25,471 nucleotides of DNA from IMG/VR virus record IMGVR_UViG_3300006805_000143, positions 1 through 25,471 of that record; one strand, written 5' to 3'. This DNA comes from a virus. Below, piece after piece: positions 22,685 through 25,471 of the stretch. Position 1 is the first letter of the stretch, and each line of letters starts with the position of its first letter. Position numbers and translations under genes: made by a program. Under the pieces are notes generated by a model. It was not told where the DNA came from. It searched no databases and was given only the letters and a program-made list of their open reading frames with translations.

Positions 22685-22812
22685 AGCCAGCCCATATTTA
22701 ACGCCATGCTAAGCAATAAAAATACAGAACCAAAAAGTCCATTAAACCAACGGGGCATAATTGGGGCCATATAAACAGTGCCGATTAAGCCTAAAAGTTG
22801 AACTTCAGTCAT
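22681..22812 (-). CDS. tiny predicted membrane protein
   Basis: A 43-residue protein with two hydrophobic stretches (VQLLGLIGTVYMAPIMP, about 4-20, and LFGSVFLLLSMALNMGWL, about 26-43) separated by RWFNG. It shares one base with the ThyX stop and overlaps the next gene as ATGA, so it is translated in register with the operon. It could be an inner-membrane protein affecting the host early in infection, but nothing specific can be said. Confidence 0.65.
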   Translation of the reverse strand: MTEVQLLGLIGTVYMAPIMPRWFNGLFGSVFLLLSMALNMGWL

Positions 22813-23495
22813 TATTGCACCCCCATCAATGCAGCCCAACTAACAGGAAACAGCGCGCTCATTTCATTAGCGATCAATGCGGCAACTTCACGCGACTCTG
22901 CTTGGCTATGCGCATCCAAGCGAAGCCGGCACATGTCAGCGATAGCGCCCAACGATCCAGACCAAACCCATTCAGTCATCGTATTCAACAGTAACGCAGC
23001 GCGTGCTTGCTCAGGGCAAACGCCAAGGTCAAGTAAATCTTCGTAGGCATATAGCGAATGGGCTATTAAGTTAGCGAATATTTCATCAGCGACTTTTAGT
23101 TTGTCACCCGTTAACGCGCCACCAGACCCCTGCTTAACATTGTCGGCTGCCTTACGCCATTCCATTACGTGCATCTCAGGCTCACTGCTGACGTATCGGC
23201 GGGATACTTCATTCCAAGGCATAAACTTATGCTTAACCAACTGCCGCGCGACAAAGATCGGCGCCTTGACGCGGAACGTTGCAAATGCGTGATTGAACGG
23301 GCTAGTGTGCTTGTGGCACGCCAGATAATTAATCAGCTTTACATCTGCTGGCGACAACTTTTTAACTGTTGACGCTTTGTAATCCTCGCTGATTGTGCAA
23401 CCTAAGTCCCAAGTGCTTTCTTTTTCAAACGATACCCTGGCAGCGTTAACTACGGATAAGTCTGAACCCATATGGTCGATTAGTGTAACTTTCAT
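22812..23495 (-). CDS. thyX: flavin-dependent thymidylate synthase
   Basis: ThyX makes dTMP from dUMP using FAD and NADPH, supplying thymidine for phage DNA. The 227 residues show HKHTSPFNHA (61-70), the signature region K88-H-K-x7-S98 within VKHKFMPWNEVSRRY (the classic form is RHRx7S; spacing is kept), and a C-terminal block with EQARAALLLNTMTEWVWSGS and LRLDAHSQAESR, matching the dUMP/FAD-binding end of the family. AAGGA nine bases before the ATG is the ribosome site. It overlaps the MazG-like gene by four bases, so both nucleotide enzymes are made together. Confidence 0.95.
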   Translation of the reverse strand: MKVTLIDHMGSDLSVVNAARVSFEKESTWDLGCTISEDYKASTVKKLSPADVKLINYLACHKHTSPFNHAFATFRVKAPIFVARQLVKHKFMPWNEVSRRYVSSEPEMHVMEWRKAADNVKQGSGGALTGDKLKVADEIFANLIAHSLYAYEDLLDLGVCPEQARAALLLNTMTEWVWSGSLGAIADMCRLRLDAHSQAESREVAALIANEMSALFPVSWAALMGVQ

Positions 23496-23797
23496 TTTTG
23501 CTCATCCTTAACAAATACACCATTCGGCAACAGCGTTCCTTTACGGTCTTTAATCTCGTCGTAAGCGGCTTGTAAGCAGCGTTCCAGCGTAGTGCCGCGC
23601 AAAGCGCAATACAAGATTAGCGTAACCAATACATCGCCAACGCCATCCTCAATGCCCGCCGTATCGTTTTTAATCTCTGCATCACACAACTCGCCCAGTT
23701 CGCTAACCGTTTTCATTAGCTGAACATACGGTTTAGCGTTTGGGATAATTTTTCTATCTTCTGCCCACTGGATTACTTTAATTTCTAATTCGTTCAT
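23492..23797 (-). CDS. MazG-like nucleotide pyrophosphohydrolase
   Basis: MazG-type enzymes hydrolyse (d)NTPs to monophosphates, and in phages they may shape the nucleotide pool or lower stress signals. The 101 residues show the all-alpha core: ELGEL (33-37, with E33 and E36) and DGVGDVLVTL (51-60, with D51 and D55), the expected acidic magnesium-binding clusters in consecutive helices. ATGA overlaps couple it to the upstream gene and to thyX. It is a compact single-domain form. Confidence 0.88.
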   Translation of the reverse strand: MNELEIKVIQWAEDRKIIPNAKPYVQLMKTVSELGELCDAEIKNDTAGIEDGVGDVLVTLILYCALRGTTLERCLQAAYDEIKDRKGTLLPNGVFVKDEQK

Positions 23798-24012
23798 TTC
23801 ATGTAGCTCATCAATTCAGCGTTACGTTTAGCTTCAGACCATCGTTTGCTACCTTCGGCTTGCATGAGCGCTAACGCAAACTGCAAGAAATTCGATAGCT
23901 TATCAATGTCCTCCTCGTTTACTTCACCGTTGCGAATGTCGTTAATGATGCGCACGCATTGCTGTCTGCTGTACAGCACATTGTGCGCAAAGTCGCGGTC
24001 ACGGTAGCTCAT
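23794..24012 (-). CDS. small hypothetical protein
   Basis: The start is set at ATG 24012 because it overlaps the preceding stop as ATGA; a TTG nine bases upstream is less likely. The 72 residues are charged and helical (RDRDFAHNVLYSRQQCVRII, then NDIRNGEVNEEDIDKLSNFL) and contain an acidic NEEDID patch and a basic KRWSEAKRN segment. No family is recognised. It lies between a small membrane protein and the MazG-like enzyme in a tightly coupled series. Confidence 0.7.
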   Translation of the reverse strand: MSYRDRDFAHNVLYSRQQCVRIINDIRNGEVNEEDIDKLSNFLQFALALMQAEGSKRWSEAKRNAELMSYMK

Positions 24013-24197
24013 TTTTTGCAAATCCTTTTCTTTGCTTCTTTCAGATTGCTATCGAACAGCCATGCGGAACACTGCTTGTCTAAGTCTATCGCTGGCGCGG
24101 TAACAACGATAACCTGCCCCTTACCCAACTCAAAACAAGCCACGCCGTATAACGAGAACGCGATAAAAAACACGCCTACCATCATAAAATCTTTCAT
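24009..24197 (-). CDS. small membrane-anchored protein
   Basis: The start is set at ATG 24197, which follows AAAGGAGAAG and overlaps the preceding stop as ATGA; a longer frame to 24260 is rejected. The 62 residues have an N-terminal hydrophobic segment (MMVGVFFIAFSLYGVACFEL, about 5-24) followed by a short outside or periplasmic part with AIDLDKQCSAWLFDSNLKEA and a basic end (KKRICKK). The cysteine after GVA is not a canonical lipobox. Similar AIDLD.QC..WLF..N proteins recur in phages, with no known role. Confidence 0.72.
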   Translation of the reverse strand: MKDFMMVGVFFIAFSLYGVACFELGKGQVIVVTAPAIDLDKQCSAWLFDSNLKEAKKRICKK

Positions 24198-24424
24198 GTG
24201 TTCTTCTCCTTTAATGTTGCTTCTGCCCACCGCAGGATTCCTATAGCCGGTTCTCTCCATATAGCAAAATCATTTTCAGTCAGCCCTACCCATTCTTTCT
24301 CAGGCTGCGCTAGTGCTGTGCGTAGTGCTTCAATTGCTTGTTTAATTGGCGTTTTCCATATGGGCTCATTTGCGTGTGAATTTTCCAGCGCATCAAGCGC
24401 CATTTCCATTGCTTCTCTGCTCAT
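24194..24424 (-). CDS. accessory protein with shared EALR/EWVGLT/LKEKNT modules (shortest copy)
   Basis: The 76 residues begin MSREAMEMALDALENSHANE, then EALRTALAQPEKEWVGLTEN (about 32-51) and end AEATLKEKNT. The EALR.ALAQPE and EWVGLT segments also occur in one or both of the two upstream genes, and the end is nearly the same in all three. The start overlaps the previous stop as ATGA behind AAGGAGAAG. Proteins with an EWVGLTDEE segment are common in phages and prophages of Burkholderiales but uncharacterised, as far as I know. No enzyme motif is visible; the shared modules may be protein-protein contacts. Confidence 0.72.
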   Translation of the reverse strand: MSREAMEMALDALENSHANEPIWKTPIKQAIEALRTALAQPEKEWVGLTENDFAIWREPAIGILRWAEATLKEKNT

Positions 24425-24938
24425 GTGTTCTTCTCCTTTAGCTTTGCTTCAGCCCACCAAGCAGCAGATTCCCATGCTTGGCTAGTAACCCATGAGTCCT
24501 TGTTTCCTTCTCTTATTTCTTTATCAGTCAGCCCTACCCATTCTTTCTTTCGGTAGAACCCCGCGCTGTTCAGCACTTCTTCTAGATTCGGGCCAAATAT
24601 TTTTGTTGGCTTATCCGTCAGCCCTTGCCATTCTTTTTTATTTTTACGTGCCGCTATTGCTGCATCAAGCTGCTCAATTTGATAAAAACGAATGTCATCC
24701 ATTATATTTAATGAAGCGTACTCTGATTTCATGTTTCGATTAATCATGTCCCAAAGCCTGTCTCTGTGTTTTTGTAGAGCGTCAGCTATAACGTCATAGG
24801 CATCCATTGTTCTTCTCCTTTAGCTTTGCTTCGATGGCTCTGTAAAATTCTTCATACGGCGGCCTTGAAAAATCAGTTCTGCCTTGCGTTGCAAGTATTT
24901 TTACTTCCTTATCCGTCAACCATACCCATTCTTTCTTT
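24271..24938. repeat. four dispersed copies of a 30-bp unit (EWVGLTDKE module)
   Basis: Copies lie near 24271-24300, 24521-24550, 24611-24640 and 24909-24938 (plus-strand core CAGCCCTACCCATTCTTT with small changes). They encode the EW(V/Q)(G/W)LT(D/E) segment in three consecutive genes, twice in the one at 24421. The range given covers all copies. Confidence 0.8.
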
Positions 24939-25193
24939 GATAGCCATTTCTCTGGCGCTCCGCGAAATACTGGTTCCCTGCCTTCTAGTACCGCAAGCAT
25001 AACTTCCATGCCGGTATACATGCCGTGAAAATAATGGTCATAATTCCACGTACCATCACGCCCTTGCACTTCAAGCATTTCTTTTAGCTTTATTAACGGC
25101 TTTGGACACTTTTTACAATATCCACCGATACCACATTGCCCACCGTCACATTCGGCTGGTTCAGGCTGCGCTAGTGCTGCGCGTAGTGCTTCA
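24300..25193. repeat. dispersed 33-bp direct repeat (EALRxALAQPE module)
   Basis: Positions 24300-24332 and 25161-25193 agree at 32 of 33 bases and encode the EALR(T/A)ALAQPE segment in two different genes of the leftward operon. The coordinates given span both copies. The near identity at nucleotide level points to recent duplication or exchange. Confidence 0.85.
24421..24807 (-). CDS. accessory protein with two EWxGLTDK repeats
   Basis: The 128 residues start MDAYDVIADALQKHRDRLWD, a helical domain not shared with the other copies. Two near-identical decapeptides follow, KKEWQGLTDK (57-66) and KKEWVGLTDK (87-96), 30 residues apart, and the end is WAEAKLKEKNT. The duplication is also visible in the DNA as two 30-bp units (24611-24640 and 24521-24550). 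AAAGGAGAAG precedes the ATG, and the end overlaps the next gene as ATGA. It looks like a mosaic of a unique N-terminal domain and shared modules. Function is unknown. Confidence 0.72.
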   Translation of the reverse strand: MDAYDVIADALQKHRDRLWDMINRNMKSEYASLNIMDDIRFYQIEQLDAAIAARKNKKEWQGLTDKPTKIFGPNLEEVLNSAGFYRKKEWVGLTDKEIREGNKDSWVTSQAWESAAWWAEAKLKEKNT

Positions 25194-25297
25194 GCAAGCA
25201 TTACAAACTGTGGTGTATAGGAATTTGGTGGAGGCATTTGAAAAGCAAGGTATTCAATCTGCGTAGCGATTCGCTTTATTGCTTCTCTGTCAGTCAT
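24794..25297 (-). CDS. accessory protein with Cys cluster and shared modules (longest copy)
   Basis: The 167 residues begin MTDREAIKRI, then EALRAALAQPE (36-46), which matches the copy at 24194 in protein and DNA. A unique middle has four cysteines (C50, C55, C61, C64: CX4C..CX2C) that could bind zinc. KKEWVWLTDKE (about 121-131) and a C-terminal EAKLKEKN follow. Here the usual stop after LKEKNT is lost: the frame reads on for a few codons (GCL) into the next gene, giving a 14-base overlap. AAAGGAGAAG lies before the ATG, which overlaps the upstream stop as ATGA. Confidence 0.72.
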   Translation of the reverse strand: MTDREAIKRIATQIEYLAFQMPPPNSYTPQFVMLAEALRAALAQPEPAECDGGQCGIGGYCKKCPKPLIKLKEMLEVQGRDGTWNYDHYFHGMYTGMEVMLAVLEGREPVFRGAPEKWLSKKEWVWLTDKEVKILATQGRTDFSRPPYEEFYRAIEAKLKEKNNGCL

Positions 25298-25471
25298 GCG
25301 TTCTTCTCCTTTGCGTACAGTTCTTCGGCAAGCAGATACCCCTCAAGTGGCCACAGCTTATTGATGGCATCCTCATAAGCGAACTTCTCACCTAGCCCTT
25401 GGTTATACTTGCTCGGGTCTACACAGGCGCTCATACCCCAGACTGAATACCCGTTGACCATCTCTAGCTGA
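25294..25471 (-). CDS. phage gp49/gp66-family protein, N-terminus beyond window
   Basis: This partial gene runs off the right edge; about 59 C-terminal residues are visible. VNGYSVWGMSACVDPSKYNQ, then GLGEKFAYEDAINKLWPLEG and YLLAEEL match the N4 gp49 / Sf6 gene 66 family (Phage_gp49_66), a small phage protein of unknown role. The end AKEKNA and the overlapping AAGGAGAAG site repeat the junction found after the next three genes. It is the most upstream visible gene of the leftward operon; the promoter must lie beyond the window. Confidence 0.85.
   Translation of the reverse strand, partial: QLEMVNGYSVWGMSACVDPSKYNQGLGEKFAYEDAINKLWPLEGYLLAEELYAKEKNA

Larger units (their letters stand above)
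24199..25312. repeat. four copies of an RBS-bearing gene-junction sequence
   Basis: On the minus strand AAAGGAGAAGAAC occurs at four gene junctions: near 24199-24212, 24426-24439, 24808-24821 and 25299-25312. The copies at 24426-24450 and 24808-24832 are identical over 25 bases. Each copy encodes the end of one protein (KEKN) and supplies the Shine-Dalgarno AAGGAG for the next. The range given covers all copies. Confidence 0.88.

Noticed and set aside
24194-25312. CRISPR-like array suggested by evenly repeated short sequences
   Set aside because: The repeats lie inside open reading frames and at gene junctions, the spacing is irregular (about 100 to 500 bases), and they encode conserved peptides and ribosome sites.

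Overview
The window is most of a tailed-phage genome with the architecture of a P22-like podovirus: short tail, gp1-type portal, gp5-type coat, gp4 and gp10 tail-tube plugs, and gp7/gp20/gp16-type ejection proteins. Many protein lengths lie close to the P22 ones (portal 731 versus about 725 residues, gp10-like 475 versus about 472, TerL 507 versus about 499). No integrase, repressor, tRNA, rRNA or CRISPR was recognised, and the phage encodes ThyX. This fits an uncultured, probably lytic phage of a Gram-negative host. Small proteins of the kinds seen here are frequent in phages of freshwater Burkholderiales, but the host assignment is inference only.

Layout. Positions 1-422 are noncoding and carry a six-unit, 20-bp tandem repeat. 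The plus strand from 423 to 21994 is one dense late block. It runs: terminase small subunit, an AT-rich unknown ORF, terminase large subunit, portal, small structural genes, scaffold, coat, decoration-like proteins, gp4-like, an antisense HNH homing endonuclease, gp10-like, a fibre or needle protein, a cupin, three ejection proteins, a set of short fibre genes, a holin candidate and an M15 endolysin. Most junctions overlap by 1 to 10 bases, often as ATGA.

The minus strand from 25471 (running off the window) down to 21956 is a second, convergent operon. It encodes a gp49/gp66-family protein, three related accessory proteins that share repeated modules, several small proteins, a MazG-like pyrophosphohydrolase, ThyX, four tiny proteins and a second nucleotide-pyrophosphohydrolase-like protein. 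It probably serves nucleotide supply and early takeover functions. The two blocks overlap tail to tail by 39 bases.

The least ordinary features are these: (a) the accessory cluster at 24194-25471, where related genes share a 3' end whose codons (peptide LKEKNT) also form the Shine-Dalgarno of the next gene, with a second unrelated example (IRARG) at 22344-22530; (b) the HNH insertion, flanked by a 17/20 direct repeat whose right copy covers the gp10 start codon; (c) three near-identical GGGGC-TTCG-GCCCC hairpins separating the most highly expressed head genes; (d) the iteron-like repeat at the left edge; (e) fibre proteins with an exchanged C-terminal cap and an inserted repeat module.
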